From assembly GCA_949316235.1 (NCBI GenBank), contig OX438743.1:40145242-40209241 (forward strand): a DNA stretch of 64,000 nucleotides. The letters are read 5' to 3'. A program made the position numbers and the translations under genes. The notes below the pieces were generated by a model that saw nothing but the letters and a program-made list of their open reading frames with translations, had not been told where the DNA came from and did not search any database. The DNA comes from Oegoconia quadripuncta. Lineage: Eukaryota > Arthropoda > Insecta > Lepidoptera > Autostichidae. This document shows positions 24,501 through 39,500 of this stretch, one piece after another (position 1 is the first letter of the stretch; each line of letters starts with the position of its first letter).

Positions 24501-27500
24501 TGAATACAGACATGTGTTCCCGAGTTATGGATGTTTTTCATTTATATATGTATTTATTTAAAAAAAATGTATTTGTGTAGTTTATCAACCATCTGGTACC
24601 CATAACACAAGCCTAGATGCTTACTGTGGACCTAGATGACGCTGTGTGTACGTGCAAAAGATATTTATTTATTATTTATCATCTGCTTGCCCTTGTTCCA
24701 TTTTTTTATAACTAAGTAAATTAATTTCAGAAAGCCATTAACAGTTTCCACATATAGGAACATGAAAGGAACACAAATTATATGTTTTTATGCACAACGG
24801 GTTAGCACTTCACCTCAGTCACACCTGATGTTAAGAGAAGATGAGGCCGAAGGTGGAAGCGTATTGACACGGAAACCCCAACCTTTATGGTGGACTGGCT
24901 ATCTTATCTCTGACAACCGGAACACAACAATGCTATTAATATTTCCGTTTGGCGGCTGATTTAGATAAATGGTGGTAGCTAGCCATGCGGACATTTTAAA
25001 ATGACCTACCATCAACCTAACTGAGTACTAAACATGTGTCCGCTGGGGATCGAACCCGCGACCTCTGATTCGTAAACCCTATGTTGTTTACATTGAGCCA
25101 CGGACGCGGTCATATTTAGAAGAAAAGAAAGAAAAATTCATATTTCACGTATGTAACTATGGCTTGTTTAAATATTATAAAGCGTGCCGCAGTAGTAAAT
25201 AATGGGTTACTTGATGCTTCAATGAAAGCGCGAAGCGCTGATATTCAATCGAGTTTATGGAAGAATGAGTTGGAGTGAGTGAATTACTATAATAAATAAA
25301 TATTTCGGGCAGTTATACCAATCATCTAGTACTAAACTAAGCCAGGCTTGTATTAAACTAGATAACGGATAAACATATACACATAAATACATACATACAT
25401 AAATATTTCTTCTAACTAATATTATAAATGCGAAAGTTTGGATGAAATTTGGTAAACAGGGTGAAATTTTCAAGTGGGCGTGCATGGCCAAAGCCGAAAC
25501 TATGAAGAATAGCGATAAGTACTCAAAGGAGTCCCGTGCTCGATTTTGATGAAAACTAAAGTTAGATCATTGAGTTTTTGAAAAATCAATATTCCTAGCC
25601 TGGAATTGAACCCGCTGATTTTGACAAAAACACACTGTATTTTTCATCATTCGATAGTATCGCTAATAAGGAACGAATTCTGGGAAATAATACTTTCTTT
25701 AACTAGGGTCTGTACGAGACCGCCTTTGTGCACTTTTACCATTTATGTTAAATATTATTTTTATTTTATTTTGTGTGCAATAAAGGCTTTAACAACGATT
25801 GCTAGAGAGGAGAGCCAACCTCGTAGTCGGCTGTGCAGGGCGAGCGCATGCCGAGCGCGGCCATGTTGTGCGCGAGGGGCAGCGCGAGGCGCGCGGCGCG
25901 GCGCGGGCGGCGCAGGCGCAGCGCGGCCAGGGCGCAGGCGCAGGCCGCCAGCGCCGAGCGCGACGCCTTGCCGCCGTAGCCGCCGCCCACCCGCTCCACC
26001 TCCACCTCCACCCTGCGACCGCACACATCATTATTATTTTATTTAATATTACTCTGTTATTGGCACAGCCAAATTTAAAGTGTTTTTCTTTTAAGATATA
26101 ATTATTGTACCGTAGAAATACCTTATAAAATAAATAAAATAGATGAAGAGGGCCTATAATGCACCATGCTGGTCCACTACTCTGCTGGGGGGGACTGAAA
26201 ATCAGCAGCTTTTCCGAGTCCCTACCCATCCATCTCAACTTTGTCCTAGTTCTAATAAACTCTTAGCTTGTCAATTATGCTAGTTTTGGGATGAATAAAT
26301 ATCTTCAATCGAGTAGGCTTAACGACTGTCTTTAATTGAAAGAAAATCGAGACAAATATTTAACGTGCCCTCCGAAGAACCGTAGGAACTGCTTTGCAGG
26401 CGATAGTTTAGTTGCCGTTTATGACACCCACGGCAAGAGACGGCTTGGTCGTAGTCTATTCTGCCGTATACCACACGACTGCCATCTGCAGGCGTTGGGG
26501 AAAAAAATAAGTAAACAATACGCTATGTTAAGAACAGCACTATGGAGTGAGAGGGGGCTGAGGGGCGACGTGGAGCGGCGACGGCGGCCGATCAGCTGGC
26601 ATTCCTTTCTCCAGCACCGTCATGTGCACAGCGCCATATTTTTTTATAAATTGTTAATTAAATCTATTATACGTAATTCAAACAAGTTCCGGCCTTCAAA
26701 TATTATCCCCATCGCTTACACGCTATATCTCGAATATATCTCCCAAATGTCTTCAACTGTTCTTAACAACTTTATACAAGTAATGTTCGGGTGTTAGCCG
26801 AAATAGTTCGGAAATGATAATATACTTTAGAAATGATAAATGGTAGACTGGAAGAAATCCCTCTTTGGGATAAGTCCGCCATTGTACTCAATTTATGTAT
26901 CAATGCAAAATTAATGTATTGCCTTTTTGTACAATAAAGAGTTTACAAACAAATAAACAAACAAAACGTGGTATCGCCGTAAATAGCCGAATATGCATTT
27001 TACCCACGGTTAGGAACAAGTCGATGGATCGTTTTACCGCGTCATCGGCCTTATTCAATTGTAATAGAGCGCATAACCGCTCATTCATTATTATGATGCC
27101 TATTGTACGTGCTAGCCCGTACAAGTAACACTCACCAGTAGCGCCGAAAGACAATAGACGTTTCAGCCATTTATTTTTAGTTTTTGGTTCATGTATTTTG
27201 TTAGTAATGGATTAATTCTGAAAGAACGAATGCTACGTGAGGGAGGATCCATACTGGTTTTCCTGAAGGCCGAGCGCCTGCGCGACGGCCACGTGCACCA
27301 GGTCGGGCCACTGCGTGGCGCTGCGCAGGCGCACGCGGCCCGGCGCGGCGCTGGCCCAGCAGCTCTGCGGCTCCATGGTGTAGTGGTACTGCGAGCCCAC
27401 GGAGTAGCTGCCCCTGATCACGTGGGCGGTGGCCGTGCCGCGGTCCGTGCGCTTCACTTCGATGTCCTGGCGGACCTGAGCCATAATATAAAGAAAGATG

Positions 27501-30500
27501 TTTAATGTAATTTGGTATTGGTATACATATTAATAAAATGCTATGTTAGAGTCTAGTGTCGTCGTCGTCCCCCTCCCCCCTCTAAAAGCTAAACGGTTGG
27601 TTTTGGATAAGTGAAATAATTCACAGCAGTAGTATACAGGGTGATTTTTTTAAGTGGGCCTGGATGGCCAAATCCTAAACTATGAGGAATAGCGAAAAGT
27701 ACTCAAAGGAGTCTCGGGCCCGATTTTGATGAAAACTGAAACTGCATCATTTTTGAAAAATTAATATTCCTAGTCAGAAATGGAACACGTTGATTTTGGA
27801 AAAACAAACGCATTCTGTATTATTACACCATTTGATAGTGTCGCTAATAAGGAACGAATTCTGGGAAGTAATGACATACGGCAAACTTAAGGAAATAGCT
27901 CATTTTTAACAAAAAAAAACATTTTTTATTTATCTTATGTCACCTATCTATTAAAATTTTACAGATCAATAATCCAGGTCCTAATCTGTCTACCAACCAA
28001 ATGTTATCCAAATCAGTCCAGCCGAGGCGTGAAAATGTAACAAATATAAACACGTCCAAATATTCGCATTTACAATATTAGTGTGATAAAGTGACCCCAA
28101 ATGAGAGTGATAAGTCCCCCGACCCGCATTGGGCCAGCGTGGTGGACTACAGCCCATATATTCCCTCACATACGAGCGAAGGTCGCCGGCGAGACTGACC
28201 CTGCGGTCCCGGTCGGGCGCGGCCAGCGCGGCGCGGACGTGCAGCACGGGCGGGGCGGGGCCGGCCCGGATGCGCGTGCGCACGGCGCGGGCGGCCGCCT
28301 CGGCCAGCGCGCGGCTGGCGGCGCCCAGCACGCCCAGCGGCTGCCCCACGTAGCGCGCGTGCGACGTCGCCAGGATCTCCTCCTCCTCGCCCTGCCACGG
28401 CACCGACAGCGGGGTGAAGCTGTTGCGCCCGGGGATGTCCGCCGCGGTGAAGAAGTCCACCACCCCGGGGATTTTCTGAGAGCAGATTTCGAACAAGCTG
28501 TGACGTCCCGTTTGTATGATGAATTATGCAGGTTGAAGTTTTCAAGTGGGCGTGCACGGCCAAATCTGAAACTATGAGCAATAGTGAAAAGTACTCAAAG
28601 TAGTGTCGTGCCTGATTTTGACAAACAAACTTTTTCGTCTTTCTAAATTTTTTTTCTTTCTGTTAAAATTTAACATTGTTCAAAGTGCGAGAAGCGCCAA
28701 TACACTTTACGTTCTAATTTTTCTAATTTCAACAGAAAAGAAAATAAAGTTTCAGAAAAGTGGTAAAATGAAGCACGCGATCTCAGTAAATGCCTATCCG
28801 CTCTGCTCTTGAACATCCCACGGTTGTAGGATTCAGGAAAGACTGACGCCGGACGGGAGTTCCATGACTTGGCCGTTCGTATTATCATAGAGGAATAACA
28901 CTACCGTATTATGAATGAAGAGTCGAACTTCTTAGTGCGAATGTTCCATATACCTATTAACTATATAAGCGAATCCCTCGCTACGCCTAGTAATTCGAAG
29001 ATGGAAAGGAATCTTACTTTGAAATAAACATTTCAAGTTTAATGGTATCTCCATCCAATAATGGCACGGTCGCGAGTGAGTGTACTGCAGTACTGACCAG
29101 CGCCGCGTCCCCGTCGATGCCCTGTATGGCCCCGATGCTGTCGGCCAGCACCAGCGCCAGGTGCACGTCGCGAGGCTGCGCAGGCGCATCGCACGCGTAC
29201 CGCACCTCGCCCGCACACTGACAAATTGTAAAACATTTGATACTATCATTCATATGACGACCTGTTTGGTGTAGTGGTTAGAAACTGACAGATATACCGA
29301 AAGGTCGCGGGTTCCAATCCCGCTAGGGGCATACGTTTGTATGAGTTATGGATATTTAATGAAAAATGGATATGGATTTTTAATTTTTTAATTAAAAAAT
29401 TATTTATATTAAAAATGAATTCAGTAAAATTTTTAGACAATAAACGGCTATTATCGAAGTAACTTGTCTATCCAAGTCCCCACATTTCAAGAATCTATTT
29501 GTCTTTACAAGTGATTCACGCAATCCAATTAACTAATTCCACTGTTTAGACAGCGATATTCTGTAAGATGAGGTACTGACCTGCTGCAGCGCCGCCAGCT
29601 TGGGCAGCGGCTGGGTGAGCGGCCATAAGGCGCGGTCCGTGTCGTAGAGCTGCTGCCCGCGGGACACGGCCCGCTGCAGCGGGGCCCCGCCCGACAGGAA
29701 GCGGGCCGATAGCTCCGCCGACGGGCATAGGGACAGCACCGCCTACCGCATAAGGTAAACATTGAAATGAAGAATCAGATTCCATTGCTGTGACTCGACT
29801 GAAGATATGTTCCTACGCATACGCATCTATTCTTTTGTGTTATTAAAGATGGTGGTTAGTCGAGGACGGAGGGTTCCGTAAATAAGACTCGTTGTCTATA
29901 GTGATGTTGCACGAACAAGGCCCTTTAATAATGAACAAGCGCATATATAATATTGGTATCGGCGCTGACAAAGCGACATGCGTTTATGTTGCAGTAAACC
30001 ATTACGCTACGGTTAAACACCGAAGTAAGGCGTGGTTATCAATATACTACACTTTATTCCCTCGTAGCACAAAGGGCTTGATGGATTTTAATTGATGAGG
30101 TAACGTTAGATTCGGCGTGACAGTCCAAGTGTTATAAGGATAGGTTAAATTACATAAAAAGTAAACCACAGCGACCATTGGAGTTAATATTAGTCAGAAT
30201 GAAAAAGAAATGGTCTTGGATTACAATATGAGTATCATAGGAAAGAGCTCATCATGAGGATATATTAAGCAGCAGACGTGTGGACTTTTAGTTGGCTTTT
30301 CACAAAATCTAATTTTATTTTTCCAATTAGGTGGTTATTTCATTCTTTCCATTTTGTACATTAAAGTGAACACCAACAAGAACTGATTAATTGACCAGTT
30401 ACGTTACTACGCTGCTGGTGGTGGAACTTGGTCCGGAGGGATTATAGGCTGGCGTAGTAGACTCCTGTATGCGAGGACCGAGTTACAATGCGTGAGGGGC

Positions 30501-33500
30501 TTGCAATTATGTTTAACTTTCTCCTATCTCATCAGTGATAAACAATAACCCCGTTATATTTCACTGTAAAAGTTATCCTGAATTACCTTAATCTCCTCTT
30601 CACCTATAGTAGCCTGACATCTTATCGCATTTGACAGAATGAGCACCCACTATTATGAACCCCGTACCACGAGACGCAAATAAACTTCGAATTTGAAGAG
30701 ATGAAGGTCGATGAAAACGTCCAGAATCAGACATAGAACGAAGAAGCCTGTTGCATGCAGCCCATGCATATCTAACGAGTACATACCTTGTAGAGCAATC
30801 CCATGGCGACAGTCCGCCTGCAAAGCGGTGAGGGATCAGGCGGCGCCACATCAGGTCTCAACTCATCGCTTAGTGCCTTAAGCACCCTCTCCAGGGAGTC
30901 ATTAGCGAACAGCTCTCGACCAATCAGCGCTTGTTCCGTGGCACGCGCGTGGACGAAGTTCCCGCCCATTGACCCGAACACAACATTAGCGCTGACCACT
31001 TTGTGGGCGTCCATTTTGAAAAGAAAGCCCGCGTTTACGATTGCGTGCGTGTTTTGAGCGCGAGGCATCACCTGAAATTAGTTGCACGACTTCATAGAAC
31101 GAAACACGTAGAAGCGGATCCAATTACTACTCATTATGACTGAATCACTTATCGGATTTTTCCTTAGACGGATGACCTCTTGTGGGATTTTAATACTAGT
31201 TCTTCCGTACTTCGAGGACACGTAAAATAGTCGCTCGGTTGTCGTTAAGTGGCCTATAGAAATGGCTGAAAAACACTGTCCGGTGATCACTAGTTTGACA
31301 AAAATCAAATCTATATAAGACCGGATTGATTTTCTTTTTTTGTTTGTCGAATCACAAATTGTAATTATACTTTTTTGATTCGATTTGTAGAAAGTAGGAT
31401 TTGTTCTTGTTAAGCTGTGATTAAACTAAGTTGATGAAAGATATTTTCAAGTAGATATTTCAATATGTCGCACCTTGTATGTCCGCACGAGGGAGGTCTG
31501 CGCAAGCGGCGGCAGCTTCACGTTAACTATCAACTTGTTAGTGAGTTGCTCTTTCAGGAAATCGAGCATCGACACCTCTTTCTTATTCAAACTGCTGTCC
31601 ACTGTAACAAGGCAATTATAGGTTTTTTTTATGCACAACGGGTTGGTACTTGACATCAATCATACCTGATGTTAAGTGAAGATGAGGTCGAAGGTGGAAG
31701 CGTACTGACCCGGAAACCCCAACACATTTGGGGGACTGGCTATCTTATTTCTGACAACCGGAACACAACAATGTTATTAACATTGTTGCTTGGCGGCAGA
31801 TTTAGATAAGAGGACATTTAAAATGCCCTACCACCAACCAAACCAAGTACTTAAACATGTACCCCGCTGGGGATCGAACCCGCGACCTCCGAATCGTAAA
31901 CCAAATGTTGTTTACATTGAGCCACGGAGGCGGTTAAAAAAGGTATATATTTCTTTCGATAAAGGTACGATTTCAAATGAAATATAAAAATGTGACGTTT
32001 ATTGAAAAAATACATCAATATTGCGCTGCCCCCCTCATGTACCGCTCAAAAATTCTCGAAAAAATACATCAATATTGCGCTGCCCCCTTATGTACCGCTC
32101 AAAAATTCTCGAAAAAATCCTGGAGAGTGTACATATTTCAAATAACATATTTTTCTTACAATAAGATCTATTTAACTAATGTTATAAATGCGGAAGTTTG
32201 GATTTATTGTTTGTTGCTATCACGGCGAAACGAATGAACGGATTTGAATAAAATTTTGGTACAGAGGTAGAACGTAGCCTGGATTAAAACGTATTTTTAT
32301 CCCGATAAAGCAAGTAGCCCCGCGGGTTATACAAATTAAACATTACGCTATAAAGTTATTTCACGCATGCGAAGCCGCGGGCGCAAAGCTAGTATTAAAA
32401 TAAGTTTTTGGGTGCTTTAGTTTTAAAATAAGTAAAAAAAAAAGTTATAAAAAAAATAAAGGTATAGATTAAAGGAGAATTATTCACTCTGCTTTACCTA
32501 CGGCAGATTTATTTTAACGTCATAAAAGGTAGGTGAGATTCCGGTTTAGAATGGGCGAGTAGAAAACCAAACTAAACTTACTTATAGTGATGGTGGCGCC
32601 AACCGTCGCCAGCATCACGTACACGTCTGAAGGGAACTCGGGGTTAGCGTTTTTCATGGCTAAGTTGCCGCCCAGAGTACCTATCTGTAAAAACAAATTC
32701 CATTTTATCAACAATAGTAGCATGGCAGGAGCGATAAAAGTTTATGTCGTGCGAGATATACATTTGTCCTGCTCATTCGCTTGAGTGAAATATACAACTA
32801 ACCCACTCTCACTCCTACGTCGCGCGCGATAAGCAATGCCATGCTACGGGGGGCAAGACGTAAACTGGTTAACGTAACTATACCAAAAATAGATTCCTTT
32901 CTCTCTTTTTGCCTTTTTAACCTACTTCATATTTTTGAACTAATCTGATATGGGTCTATCCGGTCGTTTCTAAAGAAATTGTCGTGATACTGGCAGAAAT
33001 GTCCAATTTTCATTGCCATAAAAACAAAAAAAAATATATATTCCTTGGTCGTGCAGTAATGTAAAAAATATCCTGGTTCCTGTCTGCTCCGCGTGGTGGT
33101 TGGTATGGACGCAGGCAGCCTCCAGACTCGCTGTAGTAATATAAGATTTGCACGGGACGCGGCTGATTTGCTAGTTTTGCTCGGTTTAACACGGCTGATT
33201 TAGCAATATGACTTCAGCCCTAAATTGGGAGCTCGAAAGCGATGTGCTCAACCCGAGCGTCAGATAGGAAGTGAAGTTTTTTGGTTACCCCCACGATAGG
33301 ATGTGAAATAAAGGCAAATTGAGGGTAGGAAACAGTGATGTACCTGTTATAAATCATACTAGCTAATTCGTACGTTTAAGTCTTGATGTTGACATTTCTT
33401 TGAGAAACTTGACTGATATGAAGAGTTGCTTGACTCGCAGCCCAACTCAGTGGGCACTTATTATTTTATTTTGTTTATTCTTCTACAATGTTCGAAGGCA

Positions 33501-36500
33501 AAGCGATCCGAGCCTAGTCGTCTGTAGTATTCTTCAGCGAGTCGATGGCAAAAATATCAAATTCTTGAGAACCCACGTGGCCACTGTCTATGGCATCGTA
33601 GAGATTTTGTAGCGTACAAATGTCGTGACCCGCAGGGCAGGAAAGATACCCCATATTTTAATTCTACAGTAAAGTGGTGTTGGGAACCCGAAAGACTACG
33701 CAGTTTTAGTTATTTAGTCACGTTATTTTTGGTATAGTTACGTTTACTAGTTCGAACGCCAAATGTTTTTCTCGGTCGAGAATTAAAAGTTGGTGTATAC
33801 AAGAAAATTTTATTCAGCAAATAAATTTGAAACCAAAAATAAGTAAGATATTCAATAATTAACAACATTAAAAATTATTTGTAAAGCCCTTCAGTTTAGC
33901 TCCTTGAGTTTTATTGTATTTAGTTCAGTCGAAGATCCTTAAGAACACTCTCTCCGTTTACACTGGTATTGTGCTATAACCTGAGGATCGGTTTTCTGTG
34001 ACCTTATTGTGTGTTTCCAGCAAGAAATAAGCAAAAGTCAGATACAAAATACTCACGTTCCTAACGGCTTCATGCGCTACCAATAGCAGATGGTCATGCA
34101 ACGCGGCGAGGTATCGAAACTCCTCCTTAGCAGATGCCCATCGACTGAACTCCTCGGCAGCCGCAGCCAAGCTCGTGCCCGCACCCACGACCAGGTTCTC
34201 ATCCTTCACGCACTCCTGGAGCGAAGCCACCGATGAGATGTCGACGAGAACGCGGGGCTCGACGGTAATGGGGAACACTCCTGGATTGGATATACACCAT
34301 GTAGACCAAGCAGTGTGATAAAGTGATGAATATAGGTGATTATGGACAAATAATGCAATGGTCTCCACCCCACTTACTAGCAGAGAATATGTAGTAAATT
34401 AAGCCTCATCATCATCATATTACCCACTGTCCGTCCACTGCTGGGCATAGACGACTTTCTTTCTTTCCTACTTTTTCGCCCTTAAATTCTTTTTTTAACT
34501 AATCTGGGGTCCAAGGTAGCAATAGAGTCACGTAGGGTACCGTCTACCTTCAGTAGGCGCCGTGCAAAGTACCACTGTTGATCCTGGCTCATAGGAGTTA
34601 CAGTGGGAGGAGAGCGGAGGTGCTGCATAAGAAAAGAGGATAATGCTTTTCGGGTGTAGATTTCAATGTTACGGCTGGACCGATTTCGAAGTGTCGTTAG
34701 ATTCGTCCTAATCCCTGGAGTGTCATAGGATACATTGTATGAAAAAATCCAACATGGCGCCCGCGAAATACTAAATATGCTGTTTTTGGTTTTTTAAACT
34801 CGCATTTTATCTATTTTATTCACTTGAATGACAAATTTAACCACCTGCCTGAGACAGGAGTATAATTTAGTTACCTTTTCCAGTGTTCCCCGCCACCAAT
34901 CTGTAGCTGTCAACACCCTCTTTGGCCAATATCTGAAAACATGTTTTTAAGGTGAGACATCTTTTGCACGCATGCGCCACACCGAATACATTTGTCGGGC
35001 CGAGACGACTAGGGAAGTGGGCACTCTTTTAACGACCAAATTATTTGCAGAGATGTAACTTATCTAAGATACAAGTATCTGAAATACAGATACAAGATAC
35101 AAAATACGTATTTTCATCTTCTATCTATAAAACTTTTTTTAAATTCATTTTGTATCTTGTATTTAAATACCTTTTGTTTTGTTGTTGTTTTGTGTTCTGT
35201 TTACCTTTTGGTAAACAGAAGGCCTCTCAATCAATTAGTTGGAATGAAATGGATTTATTTTTGTAGTAACTATTCGAAAACAAATATGTATGGAAAATAT
35301 TTTATTTCTTTTTTCCAAAAATCCTTTTTAAATTTGAGACTATCATCGATTGATTTCTTTTTATTCTTTATTACACAGGAAATATAAACAAATTACAGTC
35401 AGTCAGTCACAAAGATGAACTTATCATTAAAAGAATGAAAGAATAAACAATTCAGTATAAAGTAGGTATGGGGTTAAGACGAATTTTTGTCGAACATTTT
35501 TTAACGTGGGTTTTACCAATTAACATAATAAACAAATGAATTGGTTGTCAAGCGATATTTTATAAAATAAAAATATATATCCCCTGTCACGTGTGCATTT
35601 CTGTATATTTCAAAAGATGAAACGTGGATGTTGTTTTAAGCATTAGACTTTTAATGGTTGGAACACCCAAACACTCATGTTTGGGATATCTCTGACCACC
35701 CCATTTGAGATAAAGGTCGTGATTATGTTGTCAAAGGAATTATTTTTATTAAATTTATTTTATAAAATTTATTTAGTAATTTTGCCCTAACGTTATTTAT
35801 AAAATTATAATTTTATCACATGACGGAACACCATATTTTTTTTTTTGTTATTAGAGGGCGGCAAACGAGCATGCGGGTCATCTGATGGTTAATTAAGTAT
35901 AATTAATATAATAATAATGGTATAATTAAGGTATACTGTAAAGAGATAAATAAAGAATAAATAAAATACCTTAAAGATATCCTGCACGGTATAGGCTTTG
36001 TACCACCTTGAGTCAGAAGGCCCCAGCTCCAATAGTAGCGGCTCGCCAGTGTTGCCAGTGTTCTCTATCAAGCACCAGTCGTCCGCCTCCGCTTCCGCTA
36101 GCGCTTGCAATGGGCGTAACCGATTGAGACATCCCAACTTATGCAGATCTTCCATATCCTGGTAGACAAGAAGGGGATTGTGTTAAGGATAATAAATTAT
36201 GTAAGTACACATTTGAAATAACTATTTAAATTTTTAAAAATCAAACGACCCGACAGCATATTTAGTGTTTGCGGGCGCCATATTGGATTTTTCACCACAA
36301 AAACCACTACACCAAACAGGTCGACAGTAAACCGTCGAAAGGGATAAATGGTCTACATAACCACTCGACTATAGGTTACTGTAAAAAAAGAAGCCTGTTG
36401 TCCAATAGGTCGGACATAGCGGAAATACAATTCCATGTTTTTAACCGCCTCCGTGGCTCAATGTAAACAACATTGGATTTACGATTCGGAGGTCGCGGGT

Positions 36501-39500
36501 TCTATCTCCAGCGGGGTAAATGTTTAAATACTCGGTTTGGTTGGTGGTAGGGCATTTTAAATGTCCGCCTGGCTAGCTACCACCATCTTATCCAAATCTG
36601 CCGCCAAGCAGCAATGTTAATAGCATTGTTGTGTTCCGGTTGTCAGAGATAAGTTAGCCAGTCCCCGAAATGTGTTGGGGTTTCCGGGTCAGAACGCGTC
36701 CACCTTCGACCTCACCTTCACTTAACATCAGGTGTGATTGAGGTCAAGTACGAACCCGTCGGGCATAAAAAAAAAAGTACGATTAACCGAACCAACAGGA
36801 AAAAAGTTCATGTTGTCCGATCGGTAGGACAAAGGCAGTTGGACCACGTAGCCAGAGCGGAGATCAAGATGAATCGAATGACACTGCACTTTAAAATCGG
36901 ACGACCCGTTTAGGCTACAGGAAGTAACATAGAAATCTACATACATACACTCGAAAAACACTACCCTCCTTTTTGAGGCTGTCGGGTAATAACCAGTCAC
37001 TCAAATAAGATGGAGTTTTCGGGTCCGTACGCTTCCACCTTCATCTCATCTCCACTTAACATCAGGTGCGATTGAGGTCAAGTGCTAACCCGTTGTGCAT
37101 TTAATAAAATCACTTTCCTGTAAGTCCTGGATATAAATGCTTTTACTTCAAAACCTTAAAATTAACCTTAAGGTATGAAAACAAAAAGTTTCACATTATA
37201 CTTCAATTATTTAAAGACCAGCTCTCGAATCATCCCAACGTAATGGCCTATGCTCTAACATCAAGTGAGGACATAACATTTACGAGACTAAGAAGGCACA
37301 GTTAACCATTCTACAGACCAGATTTCAGTGATGAAATCACGCATAGGTGGAGGAACGGAGTCACTGGACCCTCTCCATAACAGAACACAAAACCAGCGTA
37401 AGCGGAGACCAGTGTGGATTATTGTAGCGATGTCTATAGATGGCAACAAGCAAATAATAGACGAAAAAATACTTCAATAACCCTTGAACTACCGTGACGC
37501 AGACACAATTGAATCAATTGTGCGCGGTCAATTATGTGCGTCCATCTGTATGTGACCGACGCGCCGTCAACGCTCAATTCGTATTTATTTATTTGACGAC
37601 CTGGGTGTAGTCGTTACAAATTTTAAGTGCCACATCTAGAAGTCGTGGGTTCAATCCCGCTAGGGGTATGTTTGAATGATGAACATGGACATTGTGTACC
37701 CGAGTTATGGATGTTTACATTTATAATAAGTATTTATTTACAAAAAAAATGTATTTATGTAGTATATCAAACATCTGGTATCCACAACACAAGCCTATAG
37801 TTGCTTAATATGGAACTAGATGGCATTGTTTGCATGTCAAAGGATATTTATTTATTTAAAGTTATCTAAAGCCTTCTCTACAGTACCCAAGTCACTTAGG
37901 TAATTAGGCTAAGTGTGATTCTTTGGAGATATATTCATCTTACTGATAAGCAGAACCGATTACACACTCCTCTCAGTCACGTACTCGGCTAGGTCTGTAC
38001 CTGTATGGGTTCAGTGTCGGTAGCGAAGGTCTTGAACGCATCGAGGATGGGTCGGTAGCCCGTGCAGCGACACATGTGCCCACCGAACGACCGCTCCACC
38101 TGGGAAGTGGTCAGCTTGCCGCCCGACGATTTGTATAAGCTGTATGATATACAAAATATAAACGTGCGTTGGAACTACATGATCTTGTTCCACCGTCGCC
38201 TTTCCATCTTCGGACTACTAGGCGTGGGGAGGGATTCCACCCGAATATACCGAACATTCACCCTAAGAAGTTCGACTCTTCATTCATAATCCGAACAGCC
38301 AAAGCATGGAACTCCGGCGTCAATCTTTCCTGAATCCTATAACCTTGGGATCTTCAAGAGCAGAGTGAATACGCATTTACTGGGATCGCGTGCTTCATCT
38401 TCGATCACATCGTCACTTTCCATCAGGTGAGATTGTGGTCAAACGTGTATCCAGTTAATTATAAAAAAAAAACAAATGTAAAAAGTTTTATATCGTAAGT
38501 TATAAGAATAACATTGGAAATCGTCATGATATATAATTATCGTTCATCTACAAGGCAGACTCCCTAGAGAAGAACAAGCAAGAAACTCAGGGGTTGCTCT
38601 GTTTACATAAGTATTTTTACAATTCGACAAAAAGAAAACCATATACTGGATAACGCCAAACTGTTCATGTCCACGCATTCTTATCATCTAGATCAGAGGT
38701 GGGCAAAGTAAGGCCTTGCATAGCCCACCAATTTGGATTAACGACTGCCTTCATTTGATACCAACCAGAACCAACTATTTAACATTCATATGAAAATGCC
38801 ACTAGTGAAAGACTGGACTGCGTCACACACAGCTTAACTTTGCTAATAGAAAACGAGCAGCAAGTGCAACTGTGCCATGAGTATTTTTTTGTTTACTAGC
38901 ATGCTGATAATCTTGTCTTGAATTTTAAGACTTCAAAAGGCTTTCTATATATTCATTGTATTGTCTTATTATATTTACCTGTACATTCCCATGACCCATC
39001 CTGGCGTGCAGTAGCCGCACTGGGTCCCGTTGAATGCGGCCAGCCGCTTCTGTATATCATGGTAACCCTTGCTATTGCTGACACCTTCGATCGTCGTGAT
39101 CTCCCACTCGTGACAAGACAGGATATGCACTAAGCACTGAAAAACAATGACATACTGAAGCTCGCTCCAGAAATCCTAATAACAATTTATTTAACAATAC
39201 AGAACCCAAAAAACCCGGCTGCATATTATAGATTGATTTTCCTTGCAAGCTAAACTCAACGGCATTTCTCGTACAATAACTATCAAAGATAATCAAAATT
39301 TTATGGGACTAACATCCTTTTCAAACTGTGGAAAAAGGAAAAATTTAGAATTTGAATTCCCAATACCAAAGCTGCATTTTCCCTTATATTCTCAATTTAA
39401 AAAGAACGCAAGTCGCGTAATGCAATTGATTTTTATTGAAAATCGATCTACCTATCTTCACTTAACATCAACAGTGAGTGAGGTCAAGCGCTAACCCATG

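Noticed and set aside
25606..26238. Ala/Arg/Pro-rich ORFs opposite exon 15
   Set aside because: They are shadows of the GC-rich aldehyde oxidase exon in other frames.
28101..28581. Long overlapping ORFs on both strands around exon 13
   Set aside because: Stop-poor because of high GC; only the frame joining in phase with exons 12 and 14 has family similarity.
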